This document shows positions 1 through 10,100 of a stretch of 64,000 bases of DNA, in pieces (the stretch's first letter is position 1; each line of letters begins with the position of its first letter). The translations under genes and the position numbers were made by a program. The stretch is from Clostridioides difficile. Lineage in GTDB: Bacteria; Bacillota; Clostridia; Peptostreptococcales; Peptostreptococcaceae. Location: NCBI RefSeq assembly GCF_001299635.1, contig NZ_JRHN01000024.1:1-64000 (forward strand), in the 5' to 3' direction. The notes under the pieces are model-generated. The model was given only the letters and a program-made list of their open reading frames with translations, had not been told where the DNA came from and ran no database searches.

Positions 1-229
1 TTATAGTCAAAATAATAATTCTTATAACCAAGGTAATAGTTATAATCAAAATAACAATAATCAAGGTAATCATTATAGTCAAAATAGTAATTCTTATAAC
101 CAAGGTAATAGTTATAATCAAAATAATAATCAGTTAGATCCTTACAATTGGACAGATTATGATGAATCAAAAAGTAATAAGGATTCTACCGAAATAGATT
201 CCAAAGATTTCAGTGGATTATATGTATAG
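1..229 (+). CDS. C-terminal fragment of an Asn/Gln/Tyr/Ser-rich protein (start off window)
   Basis: The second reading frame is open from base 2 to a TAG at 227-229 (75 residues). The visible part is low-complexity, built from repeated SYNQGN and YNQNNN units over the first ~45 residues. It is followed by a more ordinary tail containing DPYNWTDYDE and ending SGLYV. There is no Met in the visible part, so the gene begins outside the window. Such N/Q/Y-rich tails occur as flexible linkers, for example in single-stranded DNA-binding proteins, but the end does not match the acidic DDxPF tip of SSB. Function cannot be assigned. The frame looks real because the repeat keeps phase throughout. Confidence 0.6.
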   Translation, partial: YSQNNNSYNQGNSYNQNNNNQGNHYSQNSNSYNQGNSYNQNNNQLDPYNWTDYDESKSNKDSTEIDSKDFSGLYV

Positions 230-302
230 TATAGATGCCATGATTATCCATTTAAATACACTTTATACCATTTTTATTTAAAGCAATGGATATTTATGCA
301 AT

Positions 303-334
303 AAAAAAAAGCCACTCTTGTGAGTGGCTTTAAA
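303..334 (-). terminator. Intrinsic terminator of the peptidoglycan-binding gene
   Basis: GCCACTC / GAGTGGC stem (311-317 with 322-328) and a 4-base loop. Read on the minus strand it is followed by a run of eight T. It lies ~40 bases past the stop of the minus-strand gene at 373-966. It may also stop plus-strand transcription from the gene ending at 229. Confidence 0.8.
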
Positions 335-372
335 GCCCTTAAAAAAACATTTTATCTTTAAATATAAAAAAA

Positions 373-966
373 TTACATGCGTAAAAGATTCGCCAATCTA
401 TCATATGTATTATATCCAACAATTCCATCAGAAGTTAGTGAATATGCTCTTTGAAATTTTTTCACTGCATTATATGTATCATCCCCAAATACTGAATCTA
501 TTTGTACTGTATATTTAACACCACATAACATAAGTTGGACACAATGTACATTATTACCCCTTGTTGTATGTCCATATCCAACAAGAACTCTTGTACTTAT
601 AGTATAATTGCTATCTCCTGAGATTGTAATAGTTGCTTTATCAGCATCATAAGCACCATTAAAGTGAGAATAAACTCCTATATCATAATCATCTGATTTA
701 AGTAAATTTGAATTTATTGGTACAAGAATTTCTGCATCAGGTTCAGGTGTTATATTTAATTCCTTGCATTTCTCATCATAATTATCTTTTATGTCTTGTG
801 GAGCATCTTTATATATATATTTGTATGCATCTACTTCAAATTTAATTATTTTGTTTTCAGATGTATTTTCACCTCCTTGTGTTTCTGTGTCTGCAAAAGC
901 TGTATTTGTAAATACAAGCATTGAACAGCAAATTACTGCTAGTGTTTTTGTTAACTTTTTTAACAT
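373..966 (-). CDS. Secreted protein with C-terminal peptidoglycan-binding domain
   Basis: 197 residues. An N-terminal Sec signal peptide (MLKK charge, hydrophobic core, likely cut after TAFA at residue 25) sends it out of the cell. The last ~60 residues match the PG_binding_1 fold: a VQLML helix, the IDSVFGDDTYNAVKKFQ pattern, then the SDGIVGYNTYDRL helix, the usual three-helix wall-binding repeat of clostridial and bacillar hydrolases. The middle (residues 30-135) matches nothing I recognise and no catalytic motif is visible, so it is a wall-attached protein rather than a proven hydrolase. Start chosen from AGGAGG 6 bases before the ATG. It stands alone with its own terminator. Confidence 0.75.
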   Translation of the reverse strand: MLKKLTKTLAVICCSMLVFTNTAFADTETQGGENTSENKIIKFEVDAYKYIYKDAPQDIKDNYDEKCKELNITPEPDAEILVPINSNLLKSDDYDIGVYSHFNGAYDADKATITISGDSNYTISTRVLVGYGHTTRGNNVHCVQLMLCGVKYTVQIDSVFGDDTYNAVKKFQRAYSLTSDGIVGYNTYDRLANLLRM

Positions 967-1171
967 AATGTCCTCCTAAAAATATTGTTATTCTATTACA
1001 TATCTGTAGAATATGAATTAGATATCTCTATTTTATCAGAATTTTTAGGAATTTCACCTATTTTTTACATTTTTCTTTATAAAGTTTTTATTATATTTTT
1101 TAGTGCTGTTACATATGTATAGTCTATATTATTAAAATTAGACCTTGAACTGAATAATCTTATCTCCAAGT

Positions 1172-1555
1172 TCATTTATCAAAAGCATTTGCTATTTCTA
1201 TAAGATATTCAAATTCCTCTTTACTTAAAATCTTATCTTCATATAATGAAAGAAATACACTTTCTACTGAATTATTATGCATGTTACTTACAAAATCTTT
1301 TGTTACATAATTTAAGTATTCTCTATATTGGATTATAATTTTATAATGTGTGTATCTACCAATTTTTTTAGCTGATAAAAATTTTCTTTTAACAAGTCTT
1401 GATAGAAGTGTTAGCGTAGTTGTCTGCTTCCAATCATATTCATTTTGCATTGCTTCAATAACCTCTTTAGAAATCACAACATCATTTTTTCCCCAAATGA
1501 ATTTCATTACTTTTAATTCTGCTTGCGGTATTTTTTGTATCGTTTTATGCATCAT
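1172..1555 (-). CDS. BlaI/MecI-family transcriptional repressor
   Basis: 127 residues, the usual length for the BlaI/MecI/CopY family. The N-terminal winged helix carries the family pattern: QAELKVMKFIW, then the recognition-helix region DWKQTTTLTLLSRLVKRKFL and the wing GRYTHYKI. The C-terminal part (residues 75-127) would be the dimerisation helices. In known systems a BlaR1 sensor protease cleaves the repressor; no BlaR1-like gene is adjacent, so the inducer is unknown. A second member of the family begins at 63720 near the other end of the window. Confidence 0.75.
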   Translation of the reverse strand: MMHKTIQKIPQAELKVMKFIWGKNDVVISKEVIEAMQNEYDWKQTTTLTLLSRLVKRKFLSAKKIGRYTHYKIIIQYREYLNYVTKDFVSNMHNNSVESVFLSLYEDKILSKEEFEYLIEIANAFDK

Positions 1556-1630
1556 AGGTCGACTTCCTTCCCATCAGGATATGTTTTAACTTAATACTAC
1601 AAAATGAGAATAATTAAGTCAATAGAAATT

Positions 1631-2212
1631 TTATCGGCTATATCGTTGGATTCCATCCAAGATGAATTGTGCAAGTATGTCCTGTTTTTTAAAACTTTTA
1701 TTTTTTTCAGCGAAATCTAGAAATTTATTATATACATCTGAATATATTTTAAAAGATTTAACTAATACATCACCAGTTAAATTTTCTGTATTTATTTTAA
1801 ATTGTATGACATCTACTATATTTTTCTCTTCTTCAGCTTTTTTAAAGAATTCAATAGCTTTAAAAATATCTTCTTTATTTTCAACAAGTTCTATTAGATC
1901 TTTTTCTAATTTTTTTATTTCGTACATTGAAATTATAGATTTACTAGAATTAATATTTATAGAATCATGTGGTATTACTGAAGTATTACTGTAGTAAGAA
2001 GGATTTTCTTTGTTACTAGAATTAATTTTATTGTAACATTTATTTACTTGATCTAATTCATATCCAGCTTTTTTTATACGATCTCGCCAAGTTGATGATG
2101 GTAAACTTAAATTTCTACATACCTCTGCTTTAGATAATCCTAAAGACATTTTTTGATTGAAGTAATTTATTTGTTCATCAATTGTTAATTTATCAAATTC
2201 TTTTCTATTCAA
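1631..2212 (-). CDS. HTH DNA-binding protein, probably autoregulatory
   Basis: 193 residues. Start is TTG at 2210-2212, with GGGGGA 8 bases upstream. Residues 24-50 (LGLSKAEVCRNLSLPSSTW then RDRIKKAGYEL) look like a helix-turn-helix. The middle is Asn/Ser-rich, and residues 100-193 are helical, with a SFKIYSDVYNKFLDFAEKNK stretch. An imperfect inverted repeat (2268-2296) lies just upstream. The same repeat occurs twice, perfect, at 6721-6751 and 6860-6890, next to decayed copies of this gene's first codons. That coupling suggests the protein binds this operator. The family was not recognised; a role in plasmid copy or transfer control is inference. Confidence 0.55.
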   Translation of the reverse strand: MNRKEFDKLTIDEQINYFNQKMSLGLSKAEVCRNLSLPSSTWRDRIKKAGYELDQVNKCYNKINSSNKENPSYYSNTSVIPHDSININSSKSIISMYEIKKLEKDLIELVENKEDIFKAIEFFKKAEEEKNIVDVIQFKINTENLTGDVLVKSFKIYSDVYNKFLDFAEKNKSFKKQDILAQFILDGIQRYSR

Positions 2213-2267
2213 TGAATATTTCCCCCTATATTATTATAAAGTTAGTATATACCTATATTTTAATAAG

Positions 2268-2296
2268 ATATTATAAAAATAATACTTTTGTAATAT
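2268..2296. promoter_or_regulatory. Imperfect inverted-repeat operator upstream of the HTH gene
   Basis: ATATTATAAAAA - N - CTTTTGTAATAT. It is a degenerate version of the perfect AATATTACAAAA-N7-TTTTGTAATATT repeats found at 6721-6751 and 6860-6890, and lies ~55 bases upstream of the TTG start at 2212. Probable autoregulatory site. Confidence 0.5.
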
Positions 2297-2609
2297 CCAA
2301 TATATTTTACAGTTGTAACGTATTAGTAATTTATATATATTTTAGCATCATTAACATATAAAAAGTAGACTTTATATTTATATTAGAAAAAATTATAGTA
2401 ATCTATATTAAAAAGCTTTATTAAAACATTTAGTTAAGACATTTAATTAAAACATTAATTAGCAAAAACGTAATATACATGTATTATAGTATTATCAACG
2501 TATACATAAATTCATTAATGAAAAAATTATAATTATGTTAATAATATTTTTTGTTATTGTTAAAAAAAAATATTAAACTATTAATAAAAAACTTTCTTTT
2601 ATAATAAAA

Positions 2610-2618
2610 TGTGGATAA
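2610..2618 (-). promoter_or_regulatory. DnaA-box match
   Basis: TGTGGATAA on the plus strand is an exact TTATCCACA DnaA box on the minus strand. It sits in the very AT-rich non-coding stretch 2213-2740 flanking the replication genes. A single 9-mer can occur by chance. The rest of 2213-2740 holds the operator above, A/T runs and the terminator at 2626-2685; no gene is seen. Confidence 0.35.
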
Positions 2619-2625
2619 AATATGT

Positions 2626-2685
2626 AAAAAAAAAGATACATTTAATGAGATAAATTCATTATCTCATTAAATGTATCTTTTTTTT
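2626..2685. terminator. Long bidirectional terminator hairpin
   Basis: Perfect stem of about 27 bp: arm starting AAAAGATACATTTAATGAG, 5-base loop, mirrored arm ending in eight T. It ends the minus-strand gene at 2741-3805 and would also work on the plus strand. Confidence 0.85.
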
Positions 2686-2740
2686 GCATGGTAAATTAAG
2701 AGTAATCGAATTTTATTACCCCTAATTAATATATTTTATT

Positions 2741-3805
2741 TTAGTATAAACTACCAATATTCAAAATTGATTTTGTTATAAAAAACCTTACAAATCCACC
2801 TGGATTATGTATATTATTAATATTTATGTCATCTTCATAATAAGTGTTATTAAACATGTAATTTAAAGCAATTAACACTTTTTTAAATCCAAATTCTATA
2901 GAAAGATCAACTAATTCGTTCACAATAAGAGTTTTCTCAGATTCAAGTTTTATATTTGTTTCTAATAAAGGTTTTTTAAACTTATATCTTAATAATGTAT
3001 TAGAGTAATTAGAACTAAATGAGAAATTTCCATTATTAAATAAATCTAATATTCTTTTTTGAGTTGAATCTCTGAAATTTTTATTAAATTCAGATTTGGA
3101 TTTATAACTAGTAATATCTAATCGATTTCCTAAAGGTTTAAATCTAGAATTTTTACTATATATAATATTGTTAATTAACTTGCTTGATTTTTTTATATAC
3201 TCAGGTAAAGTATTTACTAAATTTTCTTTATTAAACACAATTTTTTTACCTCTACTTTTTTTAGCTGCATCAATCCATAGTAATTTTTTTAGCTCAACCT
3301 TTAACTCATTAATACAATTTATATCCAAGAAATTAGCTAGATCATCAGTAGTTAATGTTATATACCCACCACCACCATTTTTCTTTTTAAAATGATTTTT
3401 ATATTCATCACATATTACTATATCAAATTTTCCATAACCATTAGAAGAAGGGGTAAAGTATACTAGTCCTAAAATAGAAAGTAAATTTTGATTTCTTCTA
3501 GCTGTTGGAACCGATATTCCACATAATGTAGCTATATCTTTATAGCTTACATGTTTTCTAACAAAACATTTATTATAAGGCAAAAAATGATAGAGTAAAT
3601 ATTGTTTTATTAAAGATTTAGTAACAGATATAATTTGTATGGAATCATTTTTCAATAGACCATTTTCTTTTTCAAGTTCATAATATCCATCATTTATTTT
3701 AACTATATCTATTTTATTTTTAAAAATAGATATTACTTTTTTTATTTTTAATTTAGAGATTCTAGTATTTGGTTTTAAATCTTCAAATAATAGCTTATTA
3801 GTCAT
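2741..3805 (-). CDS. Winged-helix protein of the replication region, function unknown
   Basis: 354 residues, read away from the iteron cluster and divergent from the putative initiator at 4959. Residues ~85-120 (VSYKDIATLCGIS then PTARRNQNLLSILGLV) form a clear helix-turn-helix with a wing. The C-terminus has NNIHNPGGFVRFFI, a pattern like the last helix of DnaD or primosome-type replication proteins, where NP-G-[FY] precedes a helix. Between them are basic, Asn/Lys-rich segments. Expressed from AAAGGAGG before the ATG at 3805. Its place on the other side of the iterons suggests a second replication or copy-control protein; that is inference and no family was recognised with confidence. Confidence 0.5.
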   Translation of the reverse strand: MTNKLLFEDLKPNTRISKLKIKKVISIFKNKIDIVKINDGYYELEKENGLLKNDSIQIISVTKSLIKQYLLYHFLPYNKCFVRKHVSYKDIATLCGISVPTARRNQNLLSILGLVYFTPSSNGYGKFDIVICDEYKNHFKKKNGGGGYITLTTDDLANFLDINCINELKVELKKLLWIDAAKKSRGKKIVFNKENLVNTLPEYIKKSSKLINNIIYSKNSRFKPLGNRLDITSYKSKSEFNKNFRDSTQKRILDLFNNGNFSFSSNYSNTLLRYKFKKPLLETNIKLESEKTLIVNELVDLSIEFGFKKVLIALNYMFNNTYYEDDININNIHNPGGFVRFFITKSILNIGSLY

Positions 3806-3890
3806 TTTTTACCTCCTTTCATGTTTTATTTTACATACATAATAAAATATAAGCATATATTACATAAAATATAAATAAAAGTCTACATAA

Positions 3891-4751
3891 GAAAGGTTCG
3901 CAGATTCTATTGTCTTTCTATTAGAAGTATTGAAATTACTAATATAAAAAAAGGTTCGCAGATTTCATTGTCTTTTTGGTGTAAAGCAGTATTTTCAACT
4001 GTTTGATTATAAATTTGCAAAGATATGATTAAGGTAAAAAAATTTTTCGACATTTTTTACTACCTGAAAACCTTGAAAAATAGAAAGGTTCGCAGATTCT
4101 ATTGTCTTTTCAATAAATAAGATTCTATTAAAATGGAAAGGTTCGCAGATTCTATTGTCTTTTTATATGTAAATACATATCAAAATAATAATATTTCTAA
4201 GTTTTGTCGATTTTTATGTTTATAAATTGATGGATAAAGATATTTTTATATTAGAGATATAAGAAAGGTTCACAGATTTCATTGTCTTTTTTATATGAAA
4301 AGCAATAATTATATAGGTACTAATTTAAAATGTGTAAGAAAGGTTCGCAGATTTCATTGTCTTTTTTGAATATAAAAGTAGTGATTATATTTATACTGAT
4401 ATTGTACATATAAGAAAGGTTCGCAGATTCTATTGTCTTTTTGTATATAAAAAAGTAGCAACTATATATAGACTAATGTTAAATGTATAAGAAAGGTTTG
4501 CAGATTCCATTGTCTTTTTGAATATAAAAAAGTAGCAACTATATATAGACTAATGTTAAGTATGTAAGAAAGGTTCGCAGGTTTCATTGTCTTTTTGAAT
4601 ATAAAAAAGTAGCAACTATATATAGACTAATGTTAAGTATATAAGAAAGGTTCGCAGATTTCATTGTCTTTTTGAATATAAAAAAAGTAGCAACTATATA
4701 TAGACTAATGTTAAGTATATAAGAAAGGTTCGCAGATTTCATTGTCTTTTT
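3891..4751. repeat. Eleven iterons (probable replication origin)
   Basis: The 28-bp unit GAAAGGTTCGCAGATT + [TC][CT]ATTGTCTTTT occurs at about 3891, 3949, 4083, 4136, 4263, 4338, 4424, 4491, 4568, 4645 and 4723. Two core classes alternate (ATTCTATTG and ATTTCATTG). Single-base variants occur at 4263 (TTCACAG), 4491 (TTTGCAG) and 4568 (CAGGTTTC). The last four copies are spaced 77-78 bases with nearly identical spacers (GTAGCAACTATATATAGAC core), so a longer unit was duplicated. All copies have the same orientation. Position between two divergent replication-type genes and just ahead of a 522-residue protein fits Rep-binding iterons. Non-unique spacers rule out a CRISPR array. Confidence 0.85.
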
Positions 4752-4958
4752 AAATGTAAAAATATATATAAAGAGAGATTAATAGGTTATATTGTTCTCT
4801 TAACTAATTATCAAAAGTAAAATTAATAATATGATTTTTATACAATGTAAAATGTTTAATATTACTATATAATTTTTAAATAATGTACATAATGTATTAA
4901 ATATATATTTTATTAAACAATAAATTAATGTATTATAATATCTGAAGGGGGTGATAAA

Positions 4959-6527
4959 ATGTTGTATGAAAAGTTAGATGAAAAACTTGAATTTAGCGAA
5001 AAAGAACAACAAAATTTTTTGAATTTAATAATACATGCTATTTATGAACAAGAAAAATTTAAATTTATCACACAAAGGTTTTTTGAAGTATATATGATAA
5101 AAGAGCATGATACTATAGAAAATGTGAGACCTATTTTTGAAGATTTTTTATCATCAACTATTTTATCTAAATTAAATTATTTAACAACTCCTAGAAAAAC
5201 AAAAAAATTAAGGTCTCAAGAGATAACATCTAGTTGGAGAATAAAGAATAATTGGGTAAAAATGGCATTGGATTCCATGAATAGTAATAAAGGTGAACCT
5301 AAATTACTGAAAAGAGAATATCTGTCTATTAGGGATGAATATCTTAAAAATCAAGGGAAAATAAAAAGTATTGATTTAGACTCTCCAGAACAATTAATAG
5401 AAATGAGAGAAACAACACTAAGAAATTGGGCATTTGATAGTTTTTATAACATATCAGATTTTCCATATTTATTTGAAATGTCAGATTCTAAAATAAAATC
5501 TGCTTTTTCACATGATTTACTTTTATGTATAACAGAGATACTTAAAGCACAATACGAATATGACATTAATAAAATTGTTCTTACTACACCTGCATATATA
5601 GCACCAGGTATATTTTTACCAACTATTAGGCCAAGAAAAATTAAAAATCTTGAAATAGTTAAGACTGATGATAATTCATATGTATCAAATGAATATAATG
5701 CTAAAGATCATAAAGGTGTTCAGTTAAATTTATTGTACAAGTTCTCATTTGATTTTAAAGATAAAAATGGATCAGATATAGAAAATTTTAGAACAGAATT
5801 ATCTAATAGTGAAACTGAGAAAAAAGCTATGCCTAAAATATCACTAGATAAAAAAGACCTAGCAATTATTATTTATATTGAACGAATTTTTAATTTAGAT
5901 ACAGCAACATTCTATTTGGTTGATTTATTAAAGCACTTAGGATTAGCAAGGGCTAAGAAGAACTATGATGATATTAGAGAACGTCTACTGAAACTTCCAT
6001 ATTATACAGTTGATAAGAGTGTTGAAAAAGGTGGTAAAATTAAAAGAAAAGGAACCTTTAATTTCTTTACATCAGTAGATATTATAACAACTGAAAGTAA
6101 TAGAGAAATTGTTAAGGTAATAAGGGCAGTTCCTCCAGAATTTGATAGAGTTTCAACTGACTTGATGTATGAAAATGAATTAAAGAAATTAAAATTAGAG
6201 CAATCTATAAATTTAGCATATTTTCTTGAAGGCAGAAGAAATTATTTAATTAGATGCGGAGAAGATTTACAAAATAAAACATATAGATTCTTTATTGATA
6301 ATCTAAAATATGAAGTTCATATTGATAGCAAGAAAACTCTTAAAACCAATATGATGTACTTGGAACTAGCATTTAATGAAATAAAAATGAATCAATTTAT
6401 AATAAAAGATTATGTTATGGGGAAGGACTATTTTGATGTATCTTTTTATGAAAATACAGAAAAACAAAGATGTTTGTTAAATAGCATAATAGGATCTTTA
6501 CCAGAGTATATAAATGCATTAAAATAA
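4959..6527 (+). CDS. Putative plasmid replication initiator protein
   Basis: 522 residues, starting at an ATG after GAAGGGGGTG. It follows directly downstream of the iteron array, the usual place for the initiator. The sequence is charged and helical. Residues ~290-400 (LDKKDLAIIIYIERIF, then DLLKHLGLARAKKNYDDI, then a wing near KRKGTFNFFTS) resemble the winged-helix DNA-binding region of RepA/TrfA-type initiators. The N-terminal ~150 residues may be a second domain. No ATPase motif or rolling-circle tyrosine motif is visible, which fits a theta-type iteron-binding Rep. Family identity rests mainly on context. A terminator follows at once. Confidence 0.6.
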   Translation: MLYEKLDEKLEFSEKEQQNFLNLIIHAIYEQEKFKFITQRFFEVYMIKEHDTIENVRPIFEDFLSSTILSKLNYLTTPRKTKKLRSQEITSSWRIKNNWVKMALDSMNSNKGEPKLLKREYLSIRDEYLKNQGKIKSIDLDSPEQLIEMRETTLRNWAFDSFYNISDFPYLFEMSDSKIKSAFSHDLLLCITEILKAQYEYDINKIVLTTPAYIAPGIFLPTIRPRKIKNLEIVKTDDNSYVSNEYNAKDHKGVQLNLLYKFSFDFKDKNGSDIENFRTELSNSETEKKAMPKISLDKKDLAIIIYIERIFNLDTATFYLVDLLKHLGLARAKKNYDDIRERLLKLPYYTVDKSVEKGGKIKRKGTFNFFTSVDIITTESNREIVKVIRAVPPEFDRVSTDLMYENELKKLKLEQSINLAYFLEGRRNYLIRCGEDLQNKTYRFFIDNLKYEVHIDSKKTLKTNMMYLELAFNEIKMNQFIIKDYVMGKDYFDVSFYENTEKQRCLLNSIIGSLPEYINALK

Positions 6528-6562
6528 ATCCCTTTTATTTTCATAAGAGGGATTTATTTTAA
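6526..6562. terminator. Terminator after the Rep gene
   Basis: AAATCCCT...AGGGATTT stem with an AT-rich loop, followed by TATTTTAA. A related ~75-bp sequence recurs at 10443-10512, so this terminator and its flank appear to be duplicated. Confidence 0.7.
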
Positions 6563-6584
6563 TGTAAATTAATTTTTTAATATA

Positions 6585-6665
6585 TTATAATTCTAAAGAC
6601 ATTTTTTGATTGAAGTAATTTATTTGTTCATCAATTGTTAATTTATCAAATTCTTTTCTATTCAA
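6585..6665 (-). pseudogene. Truncated copy of the HTH gene 5' end (26 codons)
   Basis: From a TTG start at 6665 the first 24 codons read MNRKEFDKLTIDEQINYFNQ + KMSL, identical to the gene at 1631-2212. The next codons diverge and a stop follows after residue 26. The upstream ribosome site and operator region are also copied. A second, more decayed copy (MNSKELNKLKSD..., TTG at 6805, stop at 6752) lies directly upstream, so the 5' end plus operator exists in three versions on the plasmid. Confidence 0.8.
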
Positions 6666-6720
6666 TGGATATTTCCCCCTATATTATTGTAAAGTATAGC
6701 ATATATATAAATTTTAATAA

Positions 6721-6751
6721 AATATTACAAAAACAATACTTTTGTAATATT
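6721..6751. promoter_or_regulatory. Perfect inverted-repeat operator, copy A
   Basis: AATATTACAAAA-N7-TTTTGTAATATT, 12-bp perfect arms, upstream of the vestigial start at 6665. Probable binding site of the HTH protein encoded at 1631-2212. Confidence 0.6.
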
Positions 6752-6859
6752 TTATATATTTGTTTGTTTATCTGATTTTAATTTATTAAGCTCTTTACTG
6801 TTCAATGGATATATCCTATTATATTATTATAAAATCAGTATATATCTATGTTTTAATAA

Positions 6860-6890
6860 AATATTACAAAAACAATACTTTTGTAATATT
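6860..6890. promoter_or_regulatory. Perfect inverted-repeat operator, copy B
   Basis: Same 31-bp sequence as copy A, upstream of the second vestigial start at 6805. It lies ~270 bases ahead of the helicase gene at 7164, in the otherwise gene-free stretch 6806-7163, so it may now regulate that gene. Confidence 0.6.
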
Positions 6891-7163
6891 TTATATATTT
6901 TACAATTGTAACATATTAGTAATTTATATATATTTTATCACCATTAATCTATAAAAAGTAGACCCTATCTTTATATTTATAAGATTATAGTAATTACTAT
7001 TAAGACCTTTTGTTAAAATATATTATATAAACATCATAAAACAAGTGCAGTATAATAAAATCATTAGAATAACTGAAAAAAGTGTTTATTGTAAGGGTAA
7101 AAGAAATGTGTAGATACAAATTATAATAATATAGGCAAATCTATATAAATAAGGAGAACTATT

Positions 7164-10100
7164 ATGAGGATTTTAAAAGAATTTTTAGATGATATAAAAT
7201 CATATAATAAAAAATTAATATTAAAAAAATTGAGTACTTTTCAATATCAAATAGAAAATTCGAATTGTATAAATGTTATATCAAAAGGATTTTGGATAAG
7301 AAGAATAATAAATACTGATATTTATAAAATTAGAATTAATAATGGTGATAGAGTTTTATTTACATTTGACAAAAATAATAATAATGAATTAGTGTTCTTA
7401 AAGTATTGTAATCATGACAAACAAATATTAGATGGAAAATCAATAAATAAAAATATAAAGTTACATGTAGATAAAAGCCTAGAAATTAATTTAAATGAAT
7501 ATGAAGAAGAAGAAATAGGAAATCTTAAAGAAGAAATAGATTATTATACAAAAATATATATGTCAGCTGGATTAGAAAGTTTAAGTTCAATAGTTTTAGA
7601 AGATGAATATATAGCAATATCGTTAGAAGAAAATAGTGATGAATACTTATATTATTTAAATCAGAATCAATTTGAATGCTTAAAAGTAATAGGTAAACCA
7701 ATTATTATATCAGGATGTGCTGGTTCTGGAAAGACCATGATTGGAATTCATAAGTTACTTTCAAATAATGATATAAATACAAAATCTGCATACATAACAT
7801 ATTCTTATTTATTAAAAAATCAATCTGAAAACAAATTTAACAAGTTTAATAAAAGAAATACTAGTGTTATAGACTTTATTTGTATAAACGAATTTTTTTC
7901 AGAAAAATTAGACATAGATTTTCGCAGTGTAATTAAATATAATGATTTTGAAAGATGGTTTATTAAAAATTTTAGTTCTGTAGAAGATTTAAAAATAGAT
8001 CCCTCAATTTTATATAATGAAATTAATAAAAAGAATAGTTATAAAGACTCATATAAGTATGATGGATTTGATAAATATGAAATCAAATTAATCCAAAAAG
8101 TTTATAGTAGATATGAAGACTGGATAAATGTAAATAATTATATTGATGAAATTAGGTTGACAGAAAAGTTTATGATTGAAGTAAATAGTAATAAAATAAT
8201 ACTACCTAAATATGATTTTATATTTGTTGATGAAATTCAAGATTTGAGAGACTTACATTTGAAATTTATATATAGTGTTTTATCTATCAAAGAAAATATT
8301 ATATTTTCAGGAGATGTAAATCAGATTGTAAATAATAGTAACTTTGAATTTAATATTATAAAAAAACAATTATATGAAAATAATATAATTTATGAAGAAA
8401 AATTTATTAATAAAAATTATAGAAATACTTCAGGAGTAGTAAATTTTATTAATAAATTAATAAATTTGAGAATAAATAAGATAGGAAAATCTAAAAAAGA
8501 ATATGATCAATATGAAGAGTACATAAGAGAAGGAAAACCACCATATATAATTCCATATAAAGAAAATAATATTAGATGCATGTCTGAAAATTTAAATGAG
8601 AGAAATTATTGTGCTATTGTAGTTCCATCATATGCAGAAAAACATAAATTGATAATAGAAGGAGCTAATAAAGATAGGATATTTACTATAAATGACATAA
8701 AAGGTTTAGAATATAGAAATATATTTTGCATAAATTTTATTTCTGCATATAAAGATTATTGGAAAATGATAAATAAGAAAAATGATAAACCATACTTAAG
8801 ACATTTTTTTAATATTCTATATGTAGCTATAACTAGAGGTATAAATGTAGTAGCATTTATAGAAGAAGATGTAAATTTAGCAAAAAAAATTTTAGGACAA
8901 GATTTTTTGTATAACATGAAAGAAATAGATTTAAACTTATTAGAGATGAGTAGTATTACTGATGCTGAAGGTTGGCTAAATGAAGCAAAGAAATTAGAAG
9001 ATTCTTTAGATTATGGAAAAGCATATTATGCTTATAAGAAGGCTAATTCTAGAGAAGGAATGAACAGATGTAAGATCTTTATGAGAAAAATAAAAGATGA
9101 CCATATAAATCAAATTTTCGGAAATGTGAATGAAACTGCGATTAGAATAGAAAAAAATTCAGGGGTACTTACATATAATGATATATATTTTTCAATACAG
9201 AAAATTTTTAACAAGCATTATGTTTATTCTAAAGGGAATGTAGATTTAGTATTTCAAGATAAAAATAGAGGTACTATAGTCTCAAAACTAAAGGATTTGG
9301 ATGAAGCTAACATAATTAAACAGGTAAGTATTCGATACATAGATTGTATAAAAGAATTAAAGAATGCAAAAAAGAATAAAGTTACTATATATATGACATT
9401 TTATTATTTAAATTCACCTAAAAGAATACTATTATCAAATGGTGATGTAGTAAATTTAATCAGAGTGGATACATTTAATTCTAATAAAGGTAAGAGTAAA
9501 ATATTATTAAAATATGAATATTTAGAGTCTCTTAATGCATCTAGTATGTTAAAGGAATTGGGTATCTATGAGAGTGAGACTGAAAGTGACTATACTGATT
9601 TTGGTGATGCTTTTTTTAGCACAGAGTATTTAATGTCAGAAGCAGGTAAACATATGGATAAGGGGAATTATTGTGAAGCTATAAAATATTACAACAAGAT
9701 AATATCAGAAGACAGGATTGAAGATTATATAAATAAATTTAATACTGCAGATAAATTAAATGATGCCTCAATTAAAATAGAGAAGTCAGAAGGCGCAAAA
9801 ATAAACAACATAAATGATTTTGATGCTTATATTAAATTTAATTTATATGCTAATTTAGGAATGTGTTACAAGGAAAATAAGCTTTATGATGAAGCATATA
9901 AATATTTAAAGAAGAGCATTAATTATATGTCAGAGCAATATCAAAATAATGAATATGTTTTATTTTATACAAATGTTTTTTTAAATATAGGAGATATATT
10001 TATAATAAAAGAAGATAATAATGAAGCATATAAATACTTTGAAAAAGCAATAAGATTTGGTGATCCAAGAGGAATTAAAGGGATTGCATTAGTAAATTTT

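Noticed and set aside
1172-1555. BlaI-type repressor taken as evidence for a beta-lactam resistance locus
   Set aside because: No BlaR1 sensor or beta-lactamase gene is near either BlaI-like gene in the window; the family regulates many other genes.
3891-4751. Regularly repeated 28-bp units that might be a CRISPR array
   Set aside because: Spacers are of unequal length (about 25 to over 100 bases), several are nearly identical to each other, repeats vary in the core, there are no cas genes, and a Rep-like gene follows. Iterons explain it better.
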